Source: a virus
Reading direction: 5' to 3' (one strand)
Length of the DNA stretch: 64,000 nucleotides
Virus record (IMG/VR): IMGVR_UViG_3300020444_000002
Coordinates: 1 to 64,000 of that record
Part shown: positions 41,611 through 49,632 of the stretch, in pieces
How positions within the stretch are numbered: the stretch's first letter is position 1
How the letters are laid out: every line of letters begins with the position of its first letter
Made by a program: the position numbers and the translations under genes
The notes under the pieces: model-generated
Database searches by the model: none
What the model was told of the DNA's origin: nothing
What the model saw: only the letters and a program-made list of their open reading frames with translations

Positions 41611-41945
41611 GAATACACCTGCTTTCCAAATAATGCGAACTGTATTACTGTGTCCACATCGTACATATCCCAGTCGTCAAAATTGTCTTTACCGTATAGT
41701 GCGATACCATTTAAGAATTTCTTAAGCGTTAGGGTATGGTATTTTTCTTCTTCGGCGTCTCGTATCCTAATACCATAGCCGCGGATTAAAGCTTCAGTAA
41801 GATACATATCTTTATCTTCAGGCTTTATACGCCCTTGTACCTTTATATCATCGGACCAATAGATTATTCCTGCTAGGGCGCTGGACATAATATCCTCTAT
41901 ATCTAGATCGCTGATGTTGATTATATGTTTAACGGTGTAGTTCAT
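41607..41945 (-). CDS. hypothetical protein, 112 residues
   Basis: The acidic protein (MNYTVKHIINISDLDIEDIM) overlaps 41945 by one base. The fold pattern is alpha-beta. Unknown. Confidence 0.6.
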   Translation of the reverse strand: MNYTVKHIINISDLDIEDIMSSALAGIIYWSDDIKVQGRIKPEDKDMYLTEALIRGYGIRIRDAEEEKYHTLTLKKFLNGIALYGKDNFDDWDMYDVDTVIQFALFGKQVYS

Positions 41946-42169
41946 TATTCACCCACCAATTCTGCTAAGTTTGCAGCGAGACAAAATTCAGTAGCGAATT
42001 TCTCTAAATTCTCTTTTTTACCAGAAATTTCATAGAGGTTCGCACCGCCCCAATCTACTATGTCCGTATCGTTGATTTTAATGTCGTATTGAGTAGCCAC
42101 CTTATCAACATCCCAGTAGACTTCGTCGTTCTTGTCTTCCGAGTTGTACAAACCTATAGTGTATGTCAT
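41945..42169 (-). CDS. hypothetical protein, 74 residues
   Basis: The small acidic protein (MTYTIGLYNSEDKNDEVYWD) is first in the unit driven by the promoter at 42203. The leader has the shared CTAAGAAAGGCT motif. Unknown. Confidence 0.6.
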   Translation of the reverse strand: MTYTIGLYNSEDKNDEVYWDVDKVATQYDIKINDTDIVDWGGANLYEISGKKENLEKFATEFCLAANLAELVGE

Positions 42170-42202
42170 TTTTTAAAGCCTTTCTTAGTTCTTTATACTT
42201 TA

Positions 42203-42231
42203 ATTATAGCTCATTTTTGCTAAAAACGCAA
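42203..42231 (-). promoter_or_regulatory. early-type promoter, TTGCGT-17-TATAAT
   Basis: A consensus match (AGCTTGCGTTTTTAGC...ATGAGCTATAATT). It sits directly after the terminator of the 647-base RNA. Confidence 0.87.
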
Positions 42232-42255
42232 GCTTTTTTTTCATATTTTGTCTTT

Positions 42256-42282
42256 AAAAAATAGACAACCTTTGACATCTAT
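42256..42282 (-). terminator. intrinsic terminator of the 647-base RNA
   Basis: ATAGAtg...ttgTCTAT forms a stem of five canonical and two wobble pairs, followed by five to six T residues. Confidence 0.65.
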
Positions 42283-42902
42283 CAGTTCTAACAACATAGC
42301 ACCAACGGGGTACACGTCACATAAGGCGACAAACATGGTAATGCGCCAGCTCGAAAACGCGTGGGGGCCGAATGACGTTTTAGTAAGGATCCCCAAAAAA
42401 CTACATACCCCATTAGTGTTATATTGTTAAATTATATGCACCCCTATAAGCGCACTGTGCCAGCTTGAAAGCTATACCGGATGCTCGACGGCCCCTTCCC
42501 AAGGCTTTTCTATGGTCGAAATATTACCCTTCAAGCCAGCACACTATGCTCAATTATTAATGATTACTGCGTACCAAGTACACAATGCTGGCAAGTAACT
42601 CTTTTGTCGTGCAGGGAGTGAGATTGAGGTTGCGATCCTTGCTAGAACTACTATCGTGACTCATTTGCTACTTACCAGTATGGTATATTTGGTTTTAATG
42701 TACTTATTAAGCGTATGGTGCTAGTAGCAAATACCTCTTAGGGCTAGCCTGACTCCCGTCTGATTCGCTCGTGGGTTTTACACGTCGTTTTCCGTATGGA
42801 TGGTACGGCTGTTCTAGCGTTGAACTATACGAATCGGTCTGTGCCTAATCTCTTTGCCTTACTACCAGCACTACTACGCTTAATTGTCAATGTTCTTTCC
42901 TA
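42256..42902 (-). ncRNA. large structured non-coding RNA, about 647 bases
   Basis: No gene is visible in these bases. A consensus early promoter (42909-42937) and a terminator (42256-42282) bound the transcript. Helices visible: 42862-42879 pairs with 42711-42727 (about 16 pairs, one bulge, one mismatch); ATTTGCTACT/AGTAGCAAAT (42723-42732 with 42663-42672, 10 perfect) competes with it; GCCAGCA/TGCTGGC; GCTTGAA/TTCAAGC; GATTCG/CGAATC; CCGTA/TACGG; TCGAC/GTCGA. Size, phage context and density of helices resemble the ROOL and GOLLD classes of giant phage RNAs, but I cannot match a consensus. Confidence 0.78.
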
Positions 42903-42908
42903 ACTTCA

Positions 42909-42937
42909 ATTATGCGCCTTTCTGCCTAAAAACGCAA
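42909..42937 (-). promoter_or_regulatory. early-type promoter of the 647-base RNA, TTGCGT-17-CATAAT
   Basis: TTGCGT at 42932-42937 and CATAAT at 42909-42914 in the family context AAGGCGCATAATT. Confidence 0.87.
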
Positions 42938-42955
42938 GCCTTTTGTTAACAATTT

Positions 42956-43087
42956 TTACCACCAATCTTCCTTTAGTTCCACCGCTATAGTCGCGAGAAT
43001 TTTTTTTATTTCGACGCGACGCTTTTCTATATCAGCAAGCTCATCCTCAAGTTCTTTTCTTTGCTCAGGAGAAAGGCTTCGGTACAT
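42956..43087 (-). CDS. small coiled-coil protein, 43 residues
   Basis: MYRSLSPEQRKELEDELADI and following residues form one charged helix ending KEDWW. GGGAG precedes the ATG. Its stop lies 19 bases before the promoter of the large RNA. Unknown. Confidence 0.5.
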   Translation of the reverse strand: MYRSLSPEQRKELEDELADIEKRRVEIKKILATIAVELKEDWW

Positions 43088-43125
43088 AACAAACACTCCC
43101 GTCTGGACTCCAGCGCCAGTATAAT

Positions 43126-43890
43126 TTATTTAACTGCATGATACCACTCCCTCCAGTTCTCTAACTCTTTTCTAACATCATGCGTTGGTCGCCAATATGT
43201 ATCTTTTTTGAGTTCTATACTACCATTGCTCATAAGAGCGCCAGTATCTCCTTCGTCGCGCTTCGAGTCGTCTAGAACGTACTTAGCTCCCATAAGGTCG
43301 GCAACCTGCCGTATGGAAAGATGAGTGTCTCCTAATTGGTAGTCTCCAACAATATCGGATTCAGCCGCAATAACAAACGCCAACGCTGCATCCTTCACAT
43401 GGATAAAGTCTCGTATCTGTTCACCTCTCATGTAGAGAGTTAATTCCTTATCATTTAGAATACTCTCCGCTAGTAGTGGTACAATATGAGTTTCTGGCTC
43501 GTGGCGTTCCCCTGGACCGAATGGGTTAAACATACGAAGCGAAACACTATTTTCTGGTAAAAGAACCTCTCCTAGCCGTTTCGTATAGCCATAGGGGGAG
43601 AACCTGCCATATACCGCTGCGGAGGAGGCGAACACGACACGTTTAGCACTAGATAGCCACTTTAAGTTACTGATATTATTATCAACATACTTCCACGGAT
43701 TCTCAAAAGATTCTTTTATATCTATATCTGCCGCAAGATGAATCACAACATCAAATTTTGACACATTAGTGCCACTAAGATATGAACCAAGCTTCCTATC
43801 AACACCATATACCTCGTGTCCTCTCTCCTCCGCGATACGAAATACATGCTTACCGATAAAGCCTTTGTGCCCAGTGACTAATATCTTCAC
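43126..43890 (-). CDS. NAD-dependent sugar-nucleotide epimerase/dehydratase
   Basis: The 254-residue protein is an extended-SDR enzyme: N-terminal KILVTGHKGFIGKHV (NAD-binding GxxGxxG), D/R at the cofactor site (GVDRK), HLAAD, and the catalytic YxxxK in YGYTKRLGE. The substrate domain includes SLRMFNPFGPGERH. I place the start at the GTG at 43890, which overlaps the preceding TAG and follows GGAGAG. Such enzymes convert UDP- or dTDP-sugars. It may supply a sugar donor for the DNA-glycosylation genes farther right. Confidence 0.82.
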   Translation of the reverse strand: MKILVTGHKGFIGKHVFRIAEERGHEVYGVDRKLGSYLSGTNVSKFDVVIHLAADIDIKESFENPWKYVDNNISNLKWLSSAKRVVFASSAAVYGRFSPYGYTKRLGEVLLPENSVSLRMFNPFGPGERHEPETHIVPLLAESILNDKELTLYMRGEQIRDFIHVKDAALAFVIAAESDIVGDYQLGDTHLSIRQVADLMGAKYVLDDSKRDEGDTGALMSNGSIELKKDTYWRPTHDVRKELENWREWYHAVK

Positions 43891-44492
43891 TAATCTCTCC
43901 ACCACCAAATATGTGGGCTTAGGACATCATCCTTAACCTCATAGTGGCCATCTACCTTCCAATCATCCCAAGAGTCAAAGTCGTCATCACCGCGTGTTGG
44001 CGGTCTGAACCCTGGCTCAGTCTCAATAATGACGGCATTCTGTTTTTCAATGATGCTTTTAATGGTAGCTGGTTGGTCGTGATACCAGATTTTTCTACCA
44101 GGCAACGCCTCACGACTCTTTTTGTCGAACCAATTACTAGGATGCTCGCTATACTCGTCGATCAATCTATCAAGATTCTTCATAACGCGCTGTGGTTCAC
44201 GCCCAAATACTTCTACAAGCGGTACGCCATCAACGATAATTTTCCCGACCACACTCTTACGAATCTCATCACCGCTCAGTTCTGATTCTTTCTCGTAGTT
44301 ACTACTCTCTATCTGAATATCAATCAAACGGCGGAAACCGTCAAATGGAACTATGCTGCCAGATGGTCGTCTTAAATAGATATTATTGTCTCGGCGACTA
44401 TGTGGAAACTGGCCAAAAATTAAATCTCCTTCCGCCACAGTATCAAACGCTTTAGCGTCTGCTTGGTCGCCTACTCCCCATTGTTCGCTCAT
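43890..44492 (-). CDS. hypothetical protein, 200 residues
   Basis: The acidic alpha-beta protein has ten or more Trp/Arg residues and ends HIWWWRD. It precedes the epimerase with an overlapping stop/start. Unknown. Confidence 0.6.
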   Translation of the reverse strand: MSEQWGVGDQADAKAFDTVAEGDLIFGQFPHSRRDNNIYLRRPSGSIVPFDGFRRLIDIQIESSNYEKESELSGDEIRKSVVGKIIVDGVPLVEVFGREPQRVMKNLDRLIDEYSEHPSNWFDKKSREALPGRKIWYHDQPATIKSIIEKQNAVIIETEPGFRPPTRGDDDFDSWDDWKVDGHYEVKDDVLSPHIWWWRD

Positions 44493-44495
44493 TTA

Positions 44496-44882
44496 TTATC
44501 CCCTCGTAGGAGTGCTTTCTCCAAAAGAAGCTTCTCCAGTTAATTGTTTTGTTAATAGTTTTCTTATATCTATGCCACTTTCCTCGGCTTTAGATAACGC
44601 ACCCCTTAAAGACACGCACATCTCTACAGCACCCCAAGACTGACAATCCCAACCAGTGTAGTCACAACTACCATTGACATACGCATAAGTGTGGTCTTTC
44701 ATAGCGACAACCCAATGGAATTCTGGTCCATCATTCTCTCCTTGCAAGTAAGCAAGTACATAGGCTACATCTTCTAATGCGAAGCCCTTTGTGTCCGTAA
44801 TGGCATAATTCATTGCTGATGATAGGTCATAATCTATACGACGTTCTATACAGTCAGTCTCGTGGTCGTAATAATAACTCAT
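44496..44882 (-). CDS. hypothetical protein, 128 residues
   Basis: The protein (MSYYYDHETDCIERRIDYDL) has a YAYVNGSCDYTGWDCQSWG segment reminiscent of small phage proteins that bind Cys-rich partners. Starts immediately after the preceding stop. Unknown. Confidence 0.6.
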   Translation of the reverse strand: MSYYYDHETDCIERRIDYDLSSAMNYAITDTKGFALEDVAYVLAYLQGENDGPEFHWVVAMKDHTYAYVNGSCDYTGWDCQSWGAVEMCVSLRGALSKAEESGIDIRKLLTKQLTGEASFGESTPTRG

Positions 44883-45047
44883 CTACGCACCCCAAGCCCA
44901 TTTCACCAGCCAAACAATACCGACTATGACTGTTATCCAAAATACTGCAATAAGCGCTAGCATACCAAACCATACAGCTAACACAATAGCCAGCGCTTGT
45001 TTTTGGTGCTTAGCCTCAAAAATTTCTCTCTTAGTTCTTTTGTTCAT
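44883..45047 (-). CDS. small membrane protein, 54 residues
   Basis: A basic N terminus (MNKRTKREIFEAKHQKQ) precedes a long hydrophobic region of 30 residues (ALAIVLAVWFGMLALIAVFW). It is driven by the promoter at 45068. Unknown. Confidence 0.58.
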   Translation of the reverse strand: MNKRTKREIFEAKHQKQALAIVLAVWFGMLALIAVFWITVIVGIVWLVKWAWGA

Positions 45048-45067
45048 ATTATACCCCTTATGTTTTA

Positions 45068-45096
45068 ATTATATTCTTTTTTAGACGAAAAAGCAA
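45068..45096 (-). promoter_or_regulatory. early-type promoter, TTGCTT-17-TATAAT
   Basis: Boxes 17 bases apart, just after the stop of 45100-45375. Confidence 0.78.
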
Positions 45097-45099
45097 TGT

Positions 45100-45375
45100 T
45101 TATTCACTCATATCGACCTTCCAATAAATACTACAAATTGTACACCACTGAGTGATATCATCACCAGAAGGTGTGTGTTGGACACTCTTCCAAGCATTGG
45201 GGAAAGCGCTATGATAGCAATGCGCTTTGTTTATGCAATCTCCAAGCTTCTTATTGCTAGTCGCTTCTATGTTCCAGCCAATAAATTCATAGCCAGAACG
45301 CATAAGATTCTCTTCTTCCGGCGGAATTTCTCTATACGGTCTTTCTTCTATTTTTGTAGAATATGGTGATTTCAT
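45100..45375 (-). CDS. hypothetical protein, 91 residues
   Basis: The protein has possible metal ligands (CINKAHCYHSAF and CTICSIYW). GGAGAC precedes the ATG; four-base overlap with the HNH gene. Unknown. Confidence 0.6.
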   Translation of the reverse strand: MKSPYSTKIEERPYREIPPEEENLMRSGYEFIGWNIEATSNKKLGDCINKAHCYHSAFPNAWKSVQHTPSGDDITQWCTICSIYWKVDMSE

Positions 45376-45857
45376 GATGGGTCTCCTAGTAAGCGATGTA
45401 TGTTAGGGATTAAATCCCATATAGCCCCTTCGCCCTTTCTTAAAATATTTTTTTGAGGGCGCGATGCCTTCATTTGTTCTGTAGTAACTAGTTTATCACT
45501 TTTACTGCCATTACAGGGGTCGCACATAGGTTGTTTGTTGTCTAAATGTTCCGTTTGTTCGGCGGTCCACCCCAGCTGCTTGCATACAGCCTTTGGAATA
45601 ATGTGGTCAACAGTCATAAGTACAAAATCATCTGTGTATAGGTCAATATGATAAGCCCCAACAGTTCCACGCTTCTTATATCGCTTATAACTAGGCATTT
45701 CCTGCCCAACGGCTAGAAATGTCCCCACACGGTTACAAGAAACGCAAGCCAAGCCCTTCTCTGCGAATACCATTAGCCTGTCGTGGCCGTTGTATTCTGT
45801 GTACAGGTCAGATATAGGCAGGAACTGTACTAACTCTTTACCGTGCGGAAGTTTCAT
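45372..45857 (-). CDS. HNH endonuclease
   Basis: The 161-residue protein has CVSCNRVG, VDHIIPKAVCKQLGW, LDNKQPMCDPCNGSKSDK: the HNH core with two Cys pairs for zinc and the DH/N catalytic residues. It overlaps the exonuclease gene by 20 bases. It may be a homing or replication-associated nuclease. Confidence 0.78.
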   Translation of the reverse strand: MKLPHGKELVQFLPISDLYTEYNGHDRLMVFAEKGLACVSCNRVGTFLAVGQEMPSYKRYKKRGTVGAYHIDLYTDDFVLMTVDHIIPKAVCKQLGWTAEQTEHLDNKQPMCDPCNGSKSDKLVTTEQMKASRPQKNILRKGEGAIWDLIPNIHRLLGDPS

Positions 45858-46365
45858 TTCTTTCTTCTCTCTGCTTCTTGGCTATTTTAACTATATACTC
45901 AAACGCCTCGACATTACCCATAGCGTCATTAACGGGGTTATGGTCATGTTTAGTTTGGCGGAATCGTTTCCAACTCTGAGTCTCCCCAAAGTTATTATTG
46001 AGTCCAGCCCAAAAGTCAGATATTCTTCTCCCACTATGCCCGAATGGGTTGTACATACCAGCCCTGTCATACATACCAGCAATCCACATCCAGTCGTAGG
46101 CTACATTGTCAGAAACAAATACAGGCCGATCATTCTTACAAACCTCTTTGAGCCATGTGGTAAATCGGGAAGCTACGTTATCGTCTGTGTCTATCCTGTC
46201 TCCTACGACTGGCACAGCTGGGTTGTCTGGGTCTGGAGTACCTTCAAACAGTTTGCCGTGAAATGTTTGCAAAGTGTCTCTATGAACGGCTCCGAACTCA
46301 GTCATCGTCCCGTTGACGGGGCTTGTGCCTAGTGCTTCTACATCTACAAATATATAATTACTCAT
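45838..46365 (-). CDS. DEDDh 3'-5' exonuclease (RNase T-like)
   Basis: The 175-residue protein has the DEDDh motifs: DVEALGTSPVNG (Asp/Glu), SDNVAYDW (Asp) and HNPVNDAMG (His/Asp). Such enzymes trim single-stranded RNA or DNA ends. The ATG at 46365 follows GAGGGGG. Next to HNH and an RNA-repair-type HAD gene, an RNA or DNA end-processing role is likely. Confidence 0.8.
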   Translation of the reverse strand: MSNYIFVDVEALGTSPVNGTMTEFGAVHRDTLQTFHGKLFEGTPDPDNPAVPVVGDRIDTDDNVASRFTTWLKEVCKNDRPVFVSDNVAYDWMWIAGMYDRAGMYNPFGHSGRRISDFWAGLNNNFGETQSWKRFRQTKHDHNPVNDAMGNVEAFEYIVKIAKKQREERNETSAR

Positions 46366-46477
46366 CTTCAACCCCCTCGATGATTATTAGTTCTGGCAAT
46401 CTTTGTACATCGAGTAACTCTTTTAGGAGTTGCCCTTTCTCCCAATCCAAGGTGTATGTTTTTATTATTTTACGCAT
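46358..46477 (-). CDS. small hypothetical protein, 39 residues
   Basis: MRKIIKTYTLDWEKGQLLKE then an acidic end. It overlaps both neighbours by eight bases and its end carries the ribosome site of the exonuclease gene. Confidence 0.5.
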   Translation of the reverse strand: MRKIIKTYTLDWEKGQLLKELLDVQRLPELIIIEGVEDE

Positions 46478-46898
46478 TTAAATGCTCCGTTACTGCTTTC
46501 GCTATTTCTGGCGTCAAGCCTTCCTGCCAAGTAGTCCTGAAAAAGTTTGGTGCTTGGTATGCTAACATGTCCATATCATCGTCCAAGATTGCATAACGAG
46601 TATATTCCTCGTGGTTATCTAGGAACGCCTCAATTTCGTATCCCCTGTCTTTACCGCGCAAGTCTGGGGTTACACCAACGAAGTCCACCACCTGCCTACG
46701 GACATCTTCCCTGCTCTCTTTCAGTAGCCTCCATGTGCTAGAAAGAACCACATCGCACCCTGTGTCTAGCTGTATCTTACCGACCAGGAATGCTGCATAT
46801 GGGTCTATACCAAGAACTCCACGGTTCTTCGTGACAGCAGCGAATTTGGCACTGTTACAAACACCATCAATATCTAGGAATAATACTTTCTTACTCAC
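46470..46898 (-). CDS. HAD-family phosphatase of the RNA-repair (Swiss-army-knife) type
   Basis: The 142-residue protein has LFLDIDGVCNSAKF (DxD nucleophile), VVLSSTWRLLK (motif II with the typical STWR) and ILDDDMDM (acidic motif IV). This pattern matches the HAD domain found in multidomain RNA-repair proteins. It could remove 3' phosphates or related groups. Confidence 0.72.
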   Translation of the reverse strand: MSKKVLFLDIDGVCNSAKFAAVTKNRGVLGIDPYAAFLVGKIQLDTGCDVVLSSTWRLLKESREDVRRQVVDFVGVTPDLRGKDRGYEIEAFLDNHEEYTRYAILDDDMDMLAYQAPNFFRTTWQEGLTPEIAKAVTEHLNA

Positions 46899-47094
46899 CG
46901 TGTTCCCCCTTAGCCCTGTCGAGTGTTTCCTGCGTCACACCTGCCGCCTTCACAAACAGCTCGTACTTAAATGCCGGGTTGTCCTTTTGTAGGTCAATTG
47001 CTATCATATCCGCAACATATAGCAGGTTATCCTGGCCTAAGCTCGCACATTTTTTTATTGCTTCTGCGATTAAGTAATAATCTTTTCTTGTCAT
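46891..47094 (-). CDS. hypothetical helical protein, 67 residues
   Basis: MTRKDYYLIAEAIKKCASLG begins a helical protein that resembles small phage proteins of unknown role. Overlaps the HAD gene by eight bases. Confidence 0.6.
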   Translation of the reverse strand: MTRKDYYLIAEAIKKCASLGQDNLLYVADMIAIDLQKDNPAFKYELFVKAAGVTQETLDRAKGEHGE

Positions 47095-47121
47095 GGTCCC
47101 TTACCCCTATAACTTTTGTTT

Positions 47122-47637
47122 TTATAATTTTACTACGTCTGAACTATTGTCTATTTTTAATATTTCACCATCCTCTCTAACATCAGTACAATAGCCGTAA
47201 TCTATTTCCTTACAACGCTTCATCGTGTATGTAGACTCCGTAAGTGTGAGCGTTATAGCACAGCCACCATCCTCCTGCTGGATAACAGTGCCCTTACTAC
47301 CGTTAAAATCGCCAGCAATAATACCAACATCGTCGCCCTTTTTCACTACCGTTTTACAATCATTTGGGTTGTCTGGGTCAACTGGTTTCGGTGGTCTTGT
47401 TAAAATATAAACTATAACAAGCGACACAACTGCAATAATACCAGCAGGAACAAATACCACAGTGAAAACCTCACCAATCGGCCTGTACGGGCGCGTCCCT
47501 GACCTTCTTTCGTATGTGTCTCTGTCGTATTCTCCTCCATATTTTTCATTCATCTCCGCAGCCCAAGCGTCAGCCTGTTTGTTCCAATTGTTTATCTTTT
47601 CCCGTCTCTTCCTTAATGGCCGTTCTAGTAAAAACAT
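47122..47637 (-). CDS. membrane protein with KOW-like segment, 171 residues
   Basis: A basic N-terminal part precedes one membrane segment (VFTVVFVPAGIIAVVSLVIV). The C-terminal domain has KKGDDVGIIAGDFNGSKGTV, a KOW/SH3-like pattern, with several cysteines. Unknown. Confidence 0.58.
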   Translation of the reverse strand: MFLLERPLRKRREKINNWNKQADAWAAEMNEKYGGEYDRDTYERRSGTRPYRPIGEVFTVVFVPAGIIAVVSLVIVYILTRPPKPVDPDNPNDCKTVVKKGDDVGIIAGDFNGSKGTVIQQEDGGCAITLTLTESTYTMKRCKEIDYGYCTDVREDGEILKIDNSSDVVKL

Positions 47638-47640
47638 TAG

Positions 47641-47979
47641 CTACCTCAATTCGTCTATTTTCTGTGTAATATCTTGAATAGCATAATACTTTGGATTACC
47701 GAGCAGTAGGATAGTACCGTAGAAGAAGGGTAAGCTTGCAGCAAAAGCGATTAAAGACCAGTAACCAACAACAGTAGTCAGGAAAACACCGCACCCAACT
47801 AAGACTAACGCCGTGAATAGCTCAGTCACACCTTTTACAACATATTGTCTTACAAAAATTGACCACAATTCAATCGCGGCAACACCAAGCCCTTTCGCTA
47901 GAGCCTCAAGCCCAGCCTGTATAGTAGAAGGGATTTTAGCATCGATAACCGCTTGTTGGGCGTCTTTAGTCCTACCCAT
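47641..47979 (-). CDS. membrane protein, 112 residues
   Basis: Two membrane segments (about 51-75 and 76-98). One-base overlap with 47979. Unknown. Confidence 0.58.
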   Translation of the reverse strand: MGRTKDAQQAVIDAKIPSTIQAGLEALAKGLGVAAIELWSIFVRQYVVKGVTELFTALVLVGCGVFLTTVVGYWSLIAFAASLPFFYGTILLLGNPKYYAIQDITQKIDELR

Positions 47980-48215
47980 TAGAATACCTCCCTATCTTTT
48001 TTTTCTTTGACTTTTTCGTCAACAACATGCCCTACAAGTCCGCCGAGAACTCCAGTTAACAAGCCCTTGTTTTCTTCTACTTTATCCGCAAGAAAATACC
48101 CCAAAACAGCTCCAATGGCTGCACCTTTGTTGTCTTTTACGGTTTCTGGTAACTCTTTTGTCAAAGTAGTAAGCGCTTTATCGACTACTTTTTTAACATT
48201 CTTTTGCTCTGCCAC
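47979..48215 (-). CDS. glycine-zipper protein, 78 residues
   Basis: The middle part (KGAAIGAVLGYFLADKVEEN, then GLLTGVLGGLVGHVVDEKV) repeats GxxxG spacings as in glycine-zipper membrane proteins. Both ends are Lys/Glu-rich. It may self-associate in the membrane. Confidence 0.58.
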   Translation of the reverse strand: MAEQKNVKKVVDKALTTLTKELPETVKDNKGAAIGAVLGYFLADKVEENKGLLTGVLGGLVGHVVDEKVKEKKDREVF

Positions 48216-48250
48216 GTTTTATACCCTCTCTTTTGTTGTTTATACCCTCA

Positions 48251-48279
48251 ATTATGCGCCTTTTTTCAGAAAAACGCAA
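48251..48279 (-). promoter_or_regulatory. early-type promoter, TTGCGT-17-CATAAT
   Basis: Consensus match; drives 48215 and genes downstream. Confidence 0.87.
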
Positions 48280-48284
48280 GCTTT

Positions 48285-48530
48285 TTAGCTTTTAATTCGA
48301 CTATCTATAACTTCATTCACCTTTAGCGCAATATCCTCTGAAGGTGAGTCTAGCTTATCGCCCAATTTGACATATTGTTGTTCAGCGACAACATTTAAGA
48401 ATTCCCTTAACCTATGGCCCATTTGGCTCGAGTAAGCTTTTAATATATATTCTGCAATAGCAACTTGCCCACCTGCTGCACCAATCTCCATAGCTTCCTG
48501 TACATCTTCTTCTTTATATGTTGCCGGCAC
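48285..48530 (-). CDS. hypothetical helical protein, 81 residues
   Basis: MPATYKEEDVQEAMEIGAAG starts an acidic, helical protein. It follows 48531 without a gap. Unknown. Confidence 0.6.
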   Translation of the reverse strand: MPATYKEEDVQEAMEIGAAGGQVAIAEYILKAYSSQMGHRLREFLNVVAEQQYVKLGDKLDSPSEDIALKVNEVIDSRIKS

Positions 48531-48773
48531 TTAATCCCTCCCGTCTATAAATATTTTTAATGTTCGGCCATCGTCTTGAAGAGAGCCTTCTATTTTCTTA
48601 CTTGGGTCGTTCAATATAACCTGCCTCCCAATGGCTGTTGTACCATGACACGCTGGACACTCAAGCCCCTTAAAAGCTCCTTCAACATCTATTCTCCCAG
48701 TACCCTTACAGGAAGGGCATGCAGTATGGTCGATGACCTCTAACCTAGTTACCTTAGACAAATCACTACTCAT
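48531..48773 (-). CDS. zinc-binding protein with DnaJ-type motif, 80 residues
   Basis: CPSCKGTGRI and CPACHGTTAI form a paired zinc site of the DnaJ type, as in 38110-38592. Overlaps 48766 by eight bases. Confidence 0.62.
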   Translation of the reverse strand: MSSDLSKVTRLEVIDHTACPSCKGTGRIDVEGAFKGLECPACHGTTAIGRQVILNDPSKKIEGSLQDDGRTLKIFIDGRD

Positions 48774-49041
48774 TCCATGACCTCTTATACCTAGCTTGGT
48801 AAGCGGAACGGCTTAACCCAGTTTGTTTTAGGCACTTCTCTTCCATCTCTGCTTCGTAATCAGCAGCGTCCATGAATTCCTCTTGGACTAAACGGCTAAC
48901 TTGCTTTACGACAATTTTATACTCTCTGTTTACTGGAATGTGACGGACCATCGCCCGTTTATACCCCATTGCCTTAGCTTCCGCTTCAGTTTTGACAACA
49001 ATATCCTGCTGGTATGGATATTCAACTGTTATTGTTTTCAT
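48766..49041 (-). CDS. hypothetical protein, 91 residues
   Basis: The protein starts with strands (MKTITVEYPYQQDIVVKTEA) and ends with a charged helix. It is first after promoter 49074, and the leader has the shared CTAAGAAAGGCT motif. Unknown. Confidence 0.62.
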   Translation of the reverse strand: MKTITVEYPYQQDIVVKTEAEAKAMGYKRAMVRHIPVNREYKIVVKQVSRLVQEEFMDAADYEAEMEEKCLKQTGLSRSAYQARYKRSWNE

Positions 49042-49073
49042 TTATAAGCCTTTCTTAGTTACTTATACGGCTA

Positions 49074-49102
49074 ATTATGCGCCTTTTTTCAAAAAAACGC
49101 AA
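49074..49102 (-). promoter_or_regulatory. early-type promoter, TTGCGT-17-CATAAT
   Basis: Consensus match with T6/A6 tracts. Confidence 0.88.
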
Positions 49103-49133
49103 GCTTTTTTTCACAAATTGTTATAGAAAGTAA

Positions 49134-49631
49134 CTAAGATTGTGTTCCAAAGTGAGAAACTGTCAACCAAGTCTTCTCGCCAATACCGAGAAAATCTACA
49201 TAGCTGGTACACGCACCCTGCTCCTTGTATTGTTTAGACAGTATATTTTTCCTATGGGTCGGTGATTCCATCCAGCTACTTATAAGCTCTTTAACATTGT
49301 CTTGCCCGTACGCCAAGTTTTCGCCAGCGTATCTATAACTATAACCGACTTTCTTGAACCAATGCCACGGCCTTGTACCGTTAGGGCTTATATGCGCCCA
49401 ATAGCTGTGTTCAACCATGTCTTCTAATTTTTCACAAGCTGAGTCGTTTAACTTTTTATTCTCAAGCAACGCTTTTAGGCCTTTGTCTTGCCTTTCTTCG
49501 TTTATAAGTGCCATCTGGTTTTGGATTGTCATTGCATTATCGGTGTATCTTGGGAATGTTCCTGATTCACCTCGCGATAGAGCTAAAATAAATAATACAA
49601 ACACAGCGAACAGTGCGATTACAACCTTCAA
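49134..49631 (-). CDS. secreted CAP/SCP-domain protein
   Basis: The 165-residue protein has a signal-anchor (MKVVIALFAVFVLFILALSR) and a CAP domain: NEERQDKGLKALLENKKLND, HSYWAHISPNGTRPWHWFKK, AGENLAYGQ, SWMESPTHRKNIL and a terminal WLTVSHFGT strand. The His/Glu positions of the CAP cavity are present. The TTG at 49631 after GGGGAGG is the likely start. CAP proteins are extracellular and rare in phages; here it may act on or block the cell surface. Confidence 0.75.
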   Translation of the reverse strand: MKVVIALFAVFVLFILALSRGESGTFPRYTDNAMTIQNQMALINEERQDKGLKALLENKKLNDSACEKLEDMVEHSYWAHISPNGTRPWHWFKKVGYSYRYAGENLAYGQDNVKELISSWMESPTHRKNILSKQYKEQGACTSYVDFLGIGEKTWLTVSHFGTQS

Positions 49632-49632
49632 T

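Noticed and set aside
42248-42430. Plus-strand 60-codon frame in the 647-base RNA
   Set aside because: No ribosome site or promoter, and it spans the RNA terminator.
42256-42902. Group I intron
   Set aside because: No split gene on either side and no recognisable P/Q/R/S core; a promoter and terminator make an independent RNA more likely.
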